Notes: generated by a model not told the origin, from the letters alone. Shown: positions 13,679 to 26,900, numbered from the stretch's first letter. The stretch: DNA of 64,000 nt from Toxoplasma gondii ME49 (GCF_000006565.2 NC_031475.1:2650190-2714189), one strand, 5' to 3'. Numbers and translations are program-made.

Positions 13679-16600
13679 TATATGTGTGTGGATTCTTCAC
13701 CTGTGGCGCCGTTTCCCCTTGCCTGTTCCCTGATACGTCTGCTGAGTGTCGTGCCTCAAGTAGTCCTGTTTCTCTCTGGATATTCATAGAGACATACACT
13801 GCCTGCACCCATATACACATATGGAGGAGGAGGTCCCCGTACGAGTACGCTTCCTCTCCACGTTGCCTCGGAGCTTGCCTCGAGGGATGGACTCCACGGC
13901 CAGCCTCTCACTGTGGGATTCACCGCCTTTCCGCGACTCTTGGATCTGCGGTTTCAGTGCTCGCGTCTTCGCTCCTTTCTTTGCCTCTCTGGGGTTCACC
14001 GTTCCGCTGGCTTCCTTGTCTTGCTCGCAGTCGGATGGCCTCCCTGCGGGCGGTGCGGCTGCCTGTACACCTGCCGGCGTCTCTCCACAACCGCGTGCTC
14101 CACCTCCGTCACCTCGGAACAGACAGAACCAGCGATGACCTGTTCTACTTTCGGCGCCAGCAAGCCATCTCGAATCTGGTCGCCATTGCCCAGTAAGGCA
14201 GCGCACACTCAGAAGAAACTCGCAGAGACAGAGCTGTTCAGCGACCCCAGCCAGGCCTGTAAGTCATGTCGCCTGCAGATCGTTTGACTGCACATGTCCT
14301 TTCTGGCAAATCACGCACAGTTTGGCTCAAGCCGCATGCAGGTCGGTCAAGGTCGGATGCAGGTCAGTCAAGCTCGCATGCAGGTCGGTCAAGGTCGCAT
14401 GCAGGTCAGTCAAGGTCGCCTGGAGTGTGCACTCGACTCGTGTTTGTTTTTGTTTCTTTGCAGGCAACTGTATGCCTATCTTGAGGAGCGCGGTCCCCTC
14501 CCGGCCCACAGGGCGTTGCGCCTCCTGTTCGAGCGATCGTATCCTCGTCTCGCCTGGCGTCAAGCAGGTAAACGTCGACATGCGAGAGTCTCCACACGAG
14601 GAAGGAGGAACAGGCTAAGTGGTTCTGGAAGAGGGCCGGACGAACCGTAGGACAGTGAGGACGACGCGGCTTCATTTCAGGAGTCAAGGGCAATCACACT
14701 GATGCAGGATGCTCGAGACTACCGTGGCAGATCTGCTGGTGCTGACATATTGTGACCTGTCTCGCGTAGCGAAACCGGCGTCCGTCCACCGTAGATGATG
14801 GCCGAGGTGTATGTACACATCCGAGGGGGGGTATACGGATCAGGAAACGCCCTGGGAGCGGCCCGCAGCCTGGATGTCGCTTTCGTCTGTGTGCGGTGGT
14901 TCCTCGTCCGGCCTTCGCCTTTTTCACATGCGTCCGAGTTCTATCTGCGTGCCGCTCGACAGCTCGACAGAGTGTACCTACACCTGGGAGACGTCCCTCC
15001 TGATCCACTCACGGCTGTCGCTCGCAGGCGACGCGCTCCTGTCAGCTGCTTCGTGTCAGTGACCTACAACAGCACCCCGCTATTCTTCACTTTCTAGCGT
15101 CGCACTGTGCTCAGCCTCTTGGTTTCTCGTTCCCGCTCAGGACGTGTGTTTGGCGTTTTATCGGTTGCCGCTCCCTCCCCTCTGTCCCTTTCGCCCCCCC
15201 CCTCAGGCGTCAGCGTTCGCACATGCTGCGGCAGCTGGCTGGGCTTCTTTTCTCGCAGTCCTTTTAACGAGTTGTTTTACCTCGCGCGCGAAGACGAGGT
15301 GGCGCGGCCAACGGAAGTGACCGAGCTCGAGGCGGACCCGCGAGCGTCGCGAAAGATGATTTCAAACGAAGGGACAGAAGGCGCCGCAGAAACGCGTGGA
15401 AGGAAGACAAAAAGCAAACTAGGCGACACGAAAGACGGCACCTCCCCTGGACTGAAGTCCCTAACAGGTAGGAAAGTGAACGGAATCCCGGCTAGGGTGC
15501 TCATCATGAAGTACATGTAGATACGTATATGTGGATACAGGCACAGTTGTAGATGAATCCAGAAGTTCACTCATGTTCGCAGACCGCTGTCCAGGGCGCG
15601 GGGGAGAGACATGGCGATGGAGACGAGAGAGTGTAGAAGGAGCGTCGGTGTGTCCTCGAGCAAATGGCGCATTCCTTTGCGGAGAAGGCGTCCATTTCGG
15701 ATGTCATTCACACAGCTGACGTCACACACCTGGTGTCGAATAGCCTTGGGGTTGCGGGATCGTGAAACTCAATGCACGGCCTTCAGTTGTCTGCTCGGGG
15801 GGCGTATGCTACGACAGCGACACTCGAGGACATCGGCGTGTGGTTTGTGCTCGACTCTGTCTTTTTTCGTTTTCGGCCGTGCAAAAGCGTTTGCTCGTGT
15901 CGCTCGGGCTTCTGTCGCTGTGGCTGGCGGCCCAGAAACCGGAGAGTTTCGTTTCTGTTATCGAAATTATTCATGTGTTCCGTGGCCTCGATTCAGACCG
16001 AGAGGAGAACGCAATGCTGGAGAAGATGGTCATTTTTCCTCACCTGCTTTCTCGCGAGAAACTCCAGGCTCTGCTCCTCCGTGCAGGTCGTCTGCTGCAG
16101 ATGGACTTGCAAAACGAGCTGTCTGTACACTGGAGAACTGACAGGCCTCCTCTACCCGAGTACGTGCGAGACGCGCATTTACGGATGCTTGGATGTCCAC
16201 CGAATCCGCGCATCCATGCAGTGGTGCACAACCATGCGTGAATGTATATACGTATATGTACGGAGGAAAGCAAATAAATAAGGAAGCAGACAAACTAACG
16301 GGCGCGTCTATATCTGCGTATCAAACAAGAGAATGCGCATTTGACGCGATGACTCTGTTGCAGCCTGTCACGAAAGCGGAGGTAGAGGCCCGAGGTCACC
16401 TTAGGTCCTTTCGGCAGTAATATGTTCAAATTGAGTGAAATGGTCTATGAGTGTGTAGACGTTTCCATTGGTTCCCACCGGACGGGCAAGAGACTCACAG
16501 GTGATTGGATGTACTTCTGACCTCGACACATGTAGGTAACTCTCGACTGCTCGATCTTGTTCTTTACTCGACGGTCGTGAGATTTCTTGACTTGTTCTTC

Positions 16601-18539
16601 GCGACTATCCCGCCCATGAGTTCTCTCCCGTTTTCCTTCGTTTCCACGTCTCTCCTTCGTCTCTTGCCTTTCTCGTGTCTGCATAAATCGCATTTTTTCG
16701 CCGCTTTGCGGACATTCGAACCAACCCGCACTGGAGCCGGCCTGCGTCCCCGTGTTTTCTCTTTTCTGTCAAATCTATTCCTCCCGTCGGTGTCTCGTTC
16801 TTCTCTTCAGCTGGACGCAGAAGCAGATTCAACTCTGGCAACACCAAGACCCCCTGCCTGAGGAATTGCAAATCTGGTCTCGTACCAAAGATTACTACAA
16901 GTAAAAATCTCAAGACACGCATCTCCCCGATATCGTCACGTCTAGGACTTATACACATGTTTATCTACCTCTCTATCTATAGATGGAGACGTATATATGT
17001 GTCCAGCTCTATATGGCCGCGTATACTATGCATGCATAAATGCGTTTATGCACCCAGACATAAGTCTATGCATAGAAAAGCATATCGGAACCGCGGACCG
17101 CATGTACTGGAGTCGGTGGTTTACCGGGGTGAAACGTGGACGTCGGTTGCGACAGGGAGCGCGGCAGACGCAGTGAAGCGAGGTCTTGTCCGATTGCTAT
17201 CCAGACGCCTGATAGGAGAGCAGAAAAAGGAATTCTTTTCAATCGATTCTCTCCTGTTGCGTACACGTCCCGGCACATCGTACGGACGCGATGACTTTGG
17301 ACATGCCTGCGAGTATCTCCCGAGGTGTAGTGTTTTTGTGGTGGACAGATGCTGTGGTTTGCAAGGCTTTTTGGATTTCTCTACAGTGGCAAGTGCTGTG
17401 TTGAATTTGTTGCTCTGTGCACTTTCCGCTTTGGCAGTCTGTGACCGACGCTTCCGTGTTCAGCCAGTGTTTTTTGAGAGACGATTCGATCTCCACATTC
17501 TCCGCTCTTTCTTGCTGTGGCTGTACGCCAGGATCCATGAGGAACGCTTTCTCTTCAAGTTGAAGCTGAAGAAGGAACGCGCACAGGCGAAGCAAGAAAT
17601 GAAACAGCAGCGAAGGTGAGAAGAGACACACGCGCTTGGATAGTCAAGTCAAGGACAGCCCCGTTTTTTGGGTGAGCTGGACGGCAAATGTGCTGCCGCT
17701 GCAGTGGCTGTTTCAGGTCCACCAAGATATTTATATTTTTGTTGACCGACTTTTCGAACTGTAGATCAAACCGGTAATAACGATGGAGAAGTCGGTAGGT
17801 AGATGGAATAGGAAGACTCACAGACAGACGTAGAGGTAAACACGGTGATAAAAAAGATAGGTCGACACGCTCATGTGAAGGCATGCATAGGCACGAGCGA
17901 TTGCGTATCCTGAAGATACAGAATTTTTCATGCGTACCTCGTCTGTCTCCCAATTATTTCGTCTCTCTCTGGACTCGCCACAGCTGCACTGGGGACTCCC
18001 CTGCAGCATCACGTTTTTCCTTTTTCATTTTGTATAATCGGAAATGGAGAACTGTTTTTCTTTTTTCCTCCGTGCATGCACCGCAACCCTGCAGTTCGAC
18101 CGCTTCGCTCGACGTTTTTCCCTACTTCCTCATTTTTCGCATATTTTGTTCATTTTGTTTCAGTAGTTGTGTCTGTCGCCTTTTTGTAGCAACGCGACCC
18201 CGGAGCTTCAGCAGAGCTGTGGTGTATCGGAATGAAGCTCAGCGTACAATCAGAAGACTCGCTTCCCGCTTTTCTCGAGAGGTGTTTTCTTCTGTATTTG
18301 ATTCTCGCTGTGTCACTACGGCTGGCTTTGTCTTTCAGTCAAGCGCGGTCCGCGTCTGCCGTGGCGATGTATCCTGCGTTTGCTCTTTCTCTCTACCCTG
18401 ATTGCTCCTCTCTAACTATGGCTTCCTTCGTGCGTTCTGTTTCTTTCTGTTCCTTGAAACTGTGTTTCTCGGCTCTTCTGTGGTCCATGCGTTCGTGTTC
18501 AGGCGCCTCGAGTTGCAGGCTTCACAGTCGAGCAGCTGA
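12389..18539 (+). CDS. RRM-domain protein, possibly mitochondrial
   Basis: Eight exons: 12389-13479, 14031-14192, 14464-14567, 15207-15475, 15888-16159, 16811-16900, 17481-17615 and 18503-18539, giving 719 residues. An RNA-recognition motif spans about residues 305-380: LEVTNLP is the RNP2-like first strand (near residue 309), and GTAYVCF is the RNP1-like third strand (near 354), completed across the first intron. The N-terminus (MGATTFLRVSSSRGAW...) has Arg and Ser and no acidic residues for about 25 positions, like a mitochondrial presequence. A 270-residue Ser/Leu-rich stretch precedes the RRM, so translation from an internal Met at 13164 is possible. Later exons give a novel, mostly helical C-terminus rich in Lys, Arg and Gln. 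The 15467 donor (CAG|GTAGGA) looks stronger than 15475 (AAA|GTGAAC), but only the latter keeps phase with the next exon I chose. A role in mitochondrial RNA metabolism or the mitoribosome is inference. Confidence 0.72.
13598..13672. repeat. TA-rich microsatellite with duplicated flank
   Basis: Two TA runs sit in the first intron of the RRM gene. Each is preceded by nearly the same sequence, GGCACCCTTCTCACATAAATA, at about 13588 and 13624, so a short segment of about 36 bp including the TA run has been duplicated in tandem. Confidence 0.8.
14334..14418. repeat. 21-bp intronic tandem repeat, about 4 copies
   Basis: This array in the second intron of the RRM gene has the unit GTCGCATGCAGGTCRGTCAAG. 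The R position alternates G, A, G, A between copies, and a degenerate half copy follows. Most copies contain GCATGCA, which overlaps the TGCATGC motif common in apicomplexan promoters. Confidence 0.85.
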
Positions 18540-20708
18540 GGCGACGAAGCCGAGAAGGTACAGAGCCGCGTTGTCTCCAGCGACGAAAGAGGGCAGAGGA
18601 AATCGGAAGTAAACGTAGAGGCGCAGACGAAAGAGAAACGAGAACGCGCGAGAGATTTCAACGCACTGGAAAGAGGGGTCGAGACCGAGAGGCAGATATA
18701 AGAGAAATGGAGAGGCGGAGAGGAGGATACGAAAGAGGGACAACGAGCGTTGTCCAAGAGAGCAAGACGGTGACGCGTAGACAAGAGAGGAAGAGAAAGC
18801 GAGAAGCAAGAGAAGGGCGGTCACCTTCTGCAGAATGGGAGAGGAGATTTTGGGGAAGCAGCAGTTGCGTGTGTCGTCCTGATATGTGTTGATCGCTGGT
18901 GTAAAGAATCGTGATCTCTCTGTGTTTGTTTTTCGCTTTTCCGGATTCTCGCGCGTACTTTGTTCCATGAAGAGCCTCAAACGCACGGGGCACTCTGCGG
19001 TCGACGGGGTACGTGCAGCTCGGTTGCTGCTTCGTCGCTCGTTTTTTTAAAACTTTGAGCTTCCACCGGCTAAATTTGTGAAGCGCGCTCAGTACACCTA
19101 CCCTCTCCAGTTTGCGACACAGACAAACGCGTTCGCTGCGACTGCTGGAGACTACCACTCCAGTGAACTGCTGCAGACAGGGAGTCTTGTGAGGATTCAT
19201 TTGTTCACACATGCCGCCGCAGTCCGCCGCTCTGTCTGCGGAGCCAAACCGGAGAAGCCGCAGACGAGGGGCGTCGCGGCCACTGATGAGCCAAAGCTGA
19301 CGGGCGTGTGTCTGCTTGGAGAGAGCAAACGCAGACGGGGAGAGAGAGAGAAGCAGCGAGAGGGAAGGAAGGCTGCCACCCGACGGCAGCATACCGTTCC
19401 ACAAAAAAGAGGAGCACAGCCGCGAGAAGGGCAGAGAACGAAGACGCACAACACGATATGGGGGGTAGAAATGAACGCGACAGAAAAAGATGCATATGGA
19501 AGGATACAGAGAAATGAACGCGACAGAAAAAGATGCATATAGAAGGATACAGAGAAATGAACGCGACAGAAAAAGATGCATATGGAAGGATACAGAGAAA
19601 TGAACGCGACAGAAAAAGATGCATATGGAAGGATACAGAGAAATGAACGCGACAGAAAAAGATGCATATAGAAGGATACAGAGAAATGAACGCGACAGAA
19701 AAAGATGCATATAGAAGGATACAGAGAAATGAACGATGCATGGAGACGCGTGACTTAAAGAGAAACGGAAGAGATGCGCGATTCGATCCGACAGAAAGCG
19801 CGACAGTGGGAAAAGAGAAGCAGAGACAACAGTAGAAAGCGAAGCAAAAAGTAGGCTGAGAAGGCAGACTAGGAAGGACCTGCAGCACGCAGATGAACTT
19901 TACCTGTTCTCTCAGCGAGCGCTCGCGGCAACGCGCTCTGAAATCGTTCGCTTTCCTCGATACTCTTTGAGCCTCCAGGGCCCTGAAGTCGCACATTTGT
20001 TGGCTGCCATTCATAGCCTCGACCGCCATTCCCTACACTCACCACGCGGACAAAGATCATACGAACATCCACCAGATTTGCTCTCTACCCTGCACGCATA
20101 CGCACACGCTCATCTTACATTGATGCTTCCCTTTCCTCGTCTGCTTCCTTCTCTTCATCTTCCCTTTCACCTCGCGCCCCTACACTCGTTCCGCATGTGG
20201 GCTCGCCGCCTCTCCGTTCATGTCGTCTCGTTTCTCTTTTTACCATTCTTCCTTTGACTTCGGCTTGTTCGCTTTCCCTTGTAAGCTTCAGCCTTCCTTG
20301 GCTCGTGCGCCTTGCATGCAGCTGTCCTCTCGCATGCAGATCGTTGGACTTTTTGTCATTCTGTCTCAATCCGGGCGGCTTCTTCTCAAGTTGGCCTTTC
20401 TGCCCAGTTCGTCTCCTCGTCGCCTGGACGGGGTGAGCCGTTCTTCTCTGTTCGTCGCGGCGGGGAACGGCACACCCACCGAACTTGCGATGCATGCGAG
20501 TCTTTTGGATATCGAAGAGAGGCGGTCAAGTGTCGATTACACATGACAGGCTTTCGGATCTGGTGACGTCGAGTCGACCAAAAGGACCTACTTAATCACG
20601 CGAGGTTCGTGTTTGCCATACAGTGAATTCGAAACTGTACAAAGGGAAGCACGCGAATGGGAGGCTTTTCACGACAGAGGAAAGAAAGGATGAACGGACG
20701 ATGTTGCC
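18540..20708. other. Convergent intergenic region
   Basis: This gap separates the 3' ends of the RRM gene (plus) and the propeller-like gene (minus). It contains the 43-bp minisatellite at 19471-19735. A charged open frame continues from about 18503 to 18892 in a frame different from the RRM terminal exon; I treat it as chance because the spliced frame stops at 18537-18539. I see no other gene. Confidence 0.5.
19471..19735. repeat. 43-bp minisatellite, six full copies
   Basis: Full copies start at 19471, 19514, 19557, 19600, 19643 and 19686, and a broken seventh starts at 19729. The unit begins ATGAACGCGACAGAAAAAGA and ends in GGATACAGAGAA. Copies differ mainly at one G/A position in the middle (TATGGAAGG or TATAGAAGG). 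Because 43 is not a multiple of three and the minus strand has no stop in any phase, the array yields long repetitive open frames on the minus strand. These do not look like a gene. Confidence 0.95.
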
Positions 20709-23700
20709 TCACAGCGCCTCCTCGGAGGCGGTCGCGACTTGCAGCAGCCAGAAATCCAAGAAAGGAGGTCCCAGGCGACGGACGCGAATTTCGCTGGACT
20801 TTGCTTCTTCTCCATCTTCTCTTCCGCGACAGCGCCTTTCCCCCCGCTGTCTGCAACGCTTCGCCTCACAACATGCGACGAGACTCTCCCGTGAAAATGA
20901 AGGCTGTCGCTTCCTTCTCATCCCAGACGAAGATGACGCAGAAGATGTCGCAGAAGACGAATGCGATTGCGTACACAAAGACGATTGCGGAGAAGAAGCA
21001 GACGCACAAGTAGGCGACAATGACGATGTAGAAGGGAGAACAGAGCCCAGAGATGAGCTAGGGGTCGCAAAAGAGAGACGAGACGAAGCGGCCTCGTGTT
21101 GTGTTTCTGGCGTCTGAGAGAGGGCGGAGATCAGTTCTTCGAGACTCGCGCTAGCTGGGTCGAGAGTGCAGGTTCCATCTGTTTCCTCTTCTTCTTCCAT
21201 CGTTTGTATCTGTTGTGTTTCTCGCGTGACGTTTTCATCCTCGCTCATCACCTGCACGCTCTGATGTTTGATTTCCTCTTTGTCTCTCTGAACTGTCTCT
21301 CCTCCTCCGTTTGCTTCCTTTTCCCCTCCCTTCTCAGGCTCCTTCTCTACCGCGTCTACATCACTTTCTCCCCTTCCTCGCCAGGTGCCTTCCCTGTCGC
21401 GCTTTCCTCGCAGGCGCCGTCCGCATGCGCTCTCTCTTGGTCTCTCCCAGAAAAGATGCTCCCACCGACGCAAACATCCTCTCGCGCCCGCCGTCTCCAG
21501 AGGTCCTCTGGCGGCGAGCCAGGAGACCCGTGAGACAGGCGAGTGAGGCGTCGAGAAATGAGGCGCCAAGAGGAGGGGGGCGCAAATCGGCAGCAGCACA
21601 GGGAGAGGTCGCTGCGTCGACTTGAGTGCATGCGCGTCCTTCTCCAGTCCTCGCGCCGAGAGCGCAGAAGCCTCAGGCGAAGAAGAGGACGAAGACGCGC
21701 CTGGGAGGGAAAGGACAAAGTGTGTGCGACTGCGGAGCAACGCGTCTTCAGCCTTCAGCCAACTGGTGTGGCAAACCTGACAAAGACGAAGAACCATGCA
21801 GAGAAATGTGAACGTTGGATGCATCGTCCGTCGGTCTCGAGAGGGCCGCTGCCCAGCGGGAAGCCGCAGCAACACAGCGCAAGCCCCCAAGCAACGAATC
21901 GTGAGCTCTGCGTCGCCGTCGCCGTCGCGTCAGTGTCGCTCTGAAAAACGCTCCTCGTCTCCTCGTGTATTTCTTCGAACTCGCAGGCGCTCTTCGCCTC
22001 TAACGAAGACCATCATGAACCCATTCTCCAAACGCATACATATCAATATACAGGATTCTATGTACATCTATGTATAAATATATAGATATATATAAATATA
22101 GATGCACAACAGCCACATCATCACCAACAGAAATAAATATATATGCACGTATTCATCAGCAGATCAACAAATTCTATATGAATGGACACATCAGTTTGCA
22201 TGTATCTCTATGCGCATGCTGCTCATTCGAGGCTGTAGAGCGGCAGAGGCGTCCCCATTCAAGAGTGGATTCAGATCCAACGTTACAGGCCTTCACTGAA
22301 TGGGATAGAGAGGCGCGTCTACCAACGAAGACCTCGAAAGCCGTCCGCTGGGTTTTCCGCGTCGGTTTTGTGAAACCGCGTCTATTCAGTCGCTGGCCCA
22401 TGCGTACCTCACGAGCGAAATGCCTGAAGAAGAAGGCCGTCGCTCCATCGAGGTCTTCGCCTCGAAGTTCGTGCTTCTCGTGGAAACTCAGGAGCTGCTG
22501 AAAAATGTCGAACTGCCAAACGACCGGAACTGCGGCACACTGTCCCCTCTCCACCCGGAAAAGCAGACAGTCGTCGGTTCGTCCACACCCTCCAGGAACA
22601 GTCTCTCTTTCCGGGCGACTCGCAGAAGACGCCCCGAGAGAAAACGGCGAAGACGACGACACCGCCGAAGCAGAAGAGGAGGCAGACAAAGGCAACGAAG
22701 AACAAGAAGAAGCGAGGCACTGGGAGGTCTGGCGGCGAGAGGAGGAGGGGGCGAGGAGGCAGCAGAAGGCGCTGTGGCGGCGCACGGCAACGACCTGAGG
22801 GGTAGAGACACACGAACACGAGACTTTTAGAAGAAGGACAGATGTCACGCTGAAGATGAAGAGACGATCGAGAGTGTCAGCTTGACAGCATCCGTCGTCT
22901 CTTCTTGGAGCTTCGCGGGACACTGTTCGGTCTTGACTGCTTCGAGGCAAAACCTTTTGGGCTTTTTTTTTCTCACGCGCCAACAATTACGCGCTCTGCC
23001 ACGTTCGGTTCGACCAACAGCATTTGCATTCTCTTCTTTTTCGCATCACAGACACTGACGACTCGTTCTTCGACGAACGAGTTTCTTCTTCTCTCTCAAA
23101 CTCCTTGCTGCCTATCTGTTCCCCCCCTTCCGACGCACCTCGCTGACGCCCCGGCTCTCAGGTGTGTCCAAGATGGCCAGCGTCGCAGGGTGGGCGGCGA
23201 GAAGAGCGAGCCGTCGTGCAGCCTCGCCTTTGTGGTCCACTCCGGCGCGTCTCCGCGCCTTCTTCGAACGCGACCCCACCTTCTGAGTTTCTGCCTCCTG
23301 TCTCCTCGTCCCCGCGAGCCCTCTCGAGGCTCCACAAGAAGCACGCAGCGCAGCAGAGGAACCGGAAGAACAAGCGAGAGACCACGAAGACGAACAAGAG
23401 AGAGCACAAGCAGAACAAGAGGCAGAACCAGCACACCTGCAGGTAGAAGAAACCGGAGAACCGGGAGAACACGAACACCAGGTGGACTGGGTGGGTGAAG
23501 ATGAGAGACACGGAGAGGGAAACGACGATGAAGGAGGAAGCGGCTGAAGCGGGGACGGCTGGAAGAAAAGCGAATCCCAGTCCAACACGAAAACGCGGCC
23601 GCCCTGAGACAAGAAGGGAGACGGAAAAACATAAAACAAACAATGTCATTTGATGCGAGGAAAGCCGGTCCAGAAAGACACAGCAGATGCAGCTCACGCA

Positions 23701-23861
23701 CATGCACATCAGAAGCCTGTACACGCAACCGTCCATACAATCACACACATAAACGTACTTGCATGTATATACATATATATATATATACATATATGTACAA
23801 GTACAGATATACTCGATGGTGTATCAGTCCTCACGTCAAAAGGGTCAGACAGACACACATG

Positions 23862-23910
<49 letters not shown>

Positions 23911-26900
23911 CCACGTCCACGTATAGATGTATCTACACATATAATATATATAGATATATATATATATATATGCATGTATACATAAACAGATGAATGCACA
24001 CAGGTATGCATAGACTTATCGCGAGTGACTGCGGTGTGAGGTTATTTGTGTGTAACAGGAGGACGTAGATTAACGATCTTCATATCTCGGGTGTCCCGGG
24101 CAGCACGAATATCAAGTCAAGACACCATGAGCCCACGAGTCCTTGTCCCTGTCTGTGTTTTTCCAGTCTGAGGCTTGTGTGCGTTGCAGTTCATTTCGTG
24201 TAATGTCTCTGCACTTACCAGCTTCGGTTCCTGCGCCACAACGAGCTGCCGGCCAAACGCTCTCTCGTCTGTGAATGCGACGGAGGTGCCTCTGAAGAGC
24301 GGCAGCCAGTTTTGTCTCCGAATTCGAACCGCAGGCCCTTTGTACACCTCAGTGCGTCTTCCATCTTCTTCCTCTTCTTCGCTCTGCAACTTGCCAGCGT
24401 CTGCCTTTCCACCATCTCGTGCTCCCGTGTTTGCGTCCTCTCCTTGTCTCTGCGCAGCTGATGCGGCTCCTCCCGCGCAGGCTGCGGACGCCAGGCTCGA
24501 GACGCGCCCGTGTGGCAGAGAAACGGAAGGCGAACAAAAGGGAGAGGAAGAAGACGGGTGTAGGGCGGGGACGGCGTCGAGTTCCAGAACGGCCAGAGCA
24601 TCTCCTGTCCACGTTATAATCGCTACACATCTTCGGTCGTGGCTGACGGCGATTCTGTTTTCAGAGACAAGCTGTTTCTTCTCATTCAGCGTCCGCATCT
24701 CCCAAACGAGACCTCGTCGCTGGCCTACCCTCAACCTCCTGCGATCTCCCTCAAAGGCATCCACTCCGGAAGAACCTCCAGTCTCCAACTTCGGCGAGGC
24801 CGGAAGACGCGAGCGAGCGAGAGAAGAAGAAGACGCGTCACACACAGATCGCATGAGTAAGTCGAGCTTCACGAGGACAACGTGGTTTCGAGCGCTGCAG
24901 ATGTACAGTTGGTCCTCGAGTGTATGTGCAAGATACCACCAGTCGCAGGCAGGACCATCCTCCACGTAATTCGTGTGTCCATCTGCCGCCTGCCAGGCTT
25001 GCTCCGTTGCTCCCCGCGCGCCCGCCGCCTTCGCTTTTCGGGCTTCGTTCTCCTCTCTCAGTTTCGCCGTCCATTTCTGCACTTGAACGGGGAAGACGCT
25101 TCCGAACTCTGTGGCGCATGCACCCGAAAAAAGCGGAAGAAGGTCCGACCCCACAGTTTCCTTCACCAGCTGGACGGAGGGCAGCCCGACGGGGGCCGCG
25201 GCGTGGGCCAAGAGGCCCCGAAAGAATTCGCCCACGCGACGCGTGGAGATTTTCATCTTCTGAATTCTCCCGTCGGTCCGCATCCCCTCAGTAGTCCCGG
25301 AAGGATGTGTAGCGTTGCCGTTTTCTTCGCTCACTTCGTCGCTCCTCCCAAGAGGCCTCCTGGCGCCGCCACCCGCCTGTGGCCTCGCCTCAGTCGACAG
25401 CTGCTTCGCCTTCCGGGAGGGGGACGCTGAAGGCGACTGTTTATGCACTCGCTTCCCAGAGTTTTCGCACAGCTTCTGAGTCTGTCCTTTTTCTCTACTT
25501 CGGTCTGCACACCCCGAGGTCTCCCCATCCATACGCGGCGCGCCGCCAGCCCCAGACGAACAGTCACGTCGCGAGCGAGAAGAAGAGCGAGAAGACGCGC
25601 GAAACAATGCCCGTGTGTGGAGAAGCGCTCGAGCCCAGTGAAGGACAGTTCGGAACGCGACGCGACTGGCCGCTGCGTTTTGCTTCAGCTCCAGCGCAAG
25701 CGGAGACGAGTCGAAGAGACTTCGGCCGAGACGCGCAGGCCACGCCAGCAGCTCGAAGGGCGCAGAGGCCAACGAAGCCCAGGTGGCTAAATGACCAGCC
25801 GGGCCAGGCGATCCGGAGGCCCTGGCGAGCGGCGCCGAGGAGACCGTCGAGAACGGCAAAGACCCAGGAGCAGAGACAAACGAGCAGAAATCCGCCTGTG
25901 TGGTCGGAGGCTGCACGACGAGAAGCGCGGAGACAGGAATGGTCTCAAGTGTCTTCGCTTCCGACTCCTCAGCTGAGTCGCCTGACGCCGAGTCACCTGC
26001 CCTTTCCCTCGAAGCAGAGAGAGACGAAGTGGGCAGGGAGGCAGACGCTGCATGCGCGAGAGACTGGACACAACGCGAGTTGTGGCGTAAGCTCCTGCCG
26101 GAAAAAGTGGGCTCGGTGCCTTCCTGTGCGTGGCGCAAAAAGCCACAACGCGAGCAAAGGAGGACCAGCAGAGGCGTCCCTTTCGCTGGAGCCGCCGCGA
26201 GGAGCACCGTGAGCCCTGGACAAAAGGGCGGAGAAGGCGTACACGCCATCGAAGCTTCAGAGATTGAAGACGGCGAGACAGCAGGGCACTCGGGGCCGCC
26301 ACCTTCTCTTTTAGCCTCTCTTGCAGCTCCGTCTCTGGATCGTCTGTGTTCTCCGTCATCGGAGTCTTCTGTCGTTCTCGGAACAGACCGATGCGCTCTT
26401 CCGCTCCCCACCCAGAGCACCTGAAGAAACAGTCCCAGCGGGCGCCTAGGGTTGCGATCGGACTTTGCTTGTAATTCGTCGCTCAGACAGTGCAAACCAT
26501 TCTCGCCACGTGCGTTGTCCTTTTCCGTGTCTAAGACGGTGTCGATTTCGCCTCCTGGGCCTCCTGTCGCTTTCGCTTTCTCTCTGTCATCCTGCTCCCC
26601 CGTCACTGTGTGCTTCTGAGCTTCGTCGTTTACCGTGGCCATGCCGCCTCCTCGGCTGCGCTCGCCATCGGTCTTTCCCGGCTCCTCTCGTCTCTTCGTT
26701 TCGGCTGCCTCGCTCGTCAGAGGATCCACCCTGTCTTTGTTCTCTGAAGCGCGCAGAGAGAGGAGGGCATCGGTCTTCTTCTCGCTTCCATTTAGCCCCC
26801 GCAAGAGCTCAGAGGCCGAGCCAGACGCGGGCGTCGAAAGGGGATCCACCGAAGGATGGAGATCGGAAGCACCATAGGGATGCGGCGGCGATGAGGCAGA

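Noticed and set aside
18503..18892. Charged plus-strand frame of about 130 codons
   Set aside because: The phase from the preceding RRM exon reads another frame that stops at 18537-18539; the charged frame has no start or splice support.
18658..20029. Minus-strand frames of 350 and 274 codons with a repeated Phe/Ser/Ile peptide
   Set aside because: They arise because the 43-bp minisatellite lacks minus-strand stops; the flanks show no coding pattern.
22174..22986. Minus-strand frame of 270 codons taken as a separate gene
   Set aside because: Only 22794-22408 is coding, as exon 3 of the propeller-like gene, bounded by CCTCAG and GAG|GTACGC; the rest is intron.
23643..24011. Tyr/Ile-repeat frames on both strands
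   Set aside because: They are translations of TA microsatellites within an intron.
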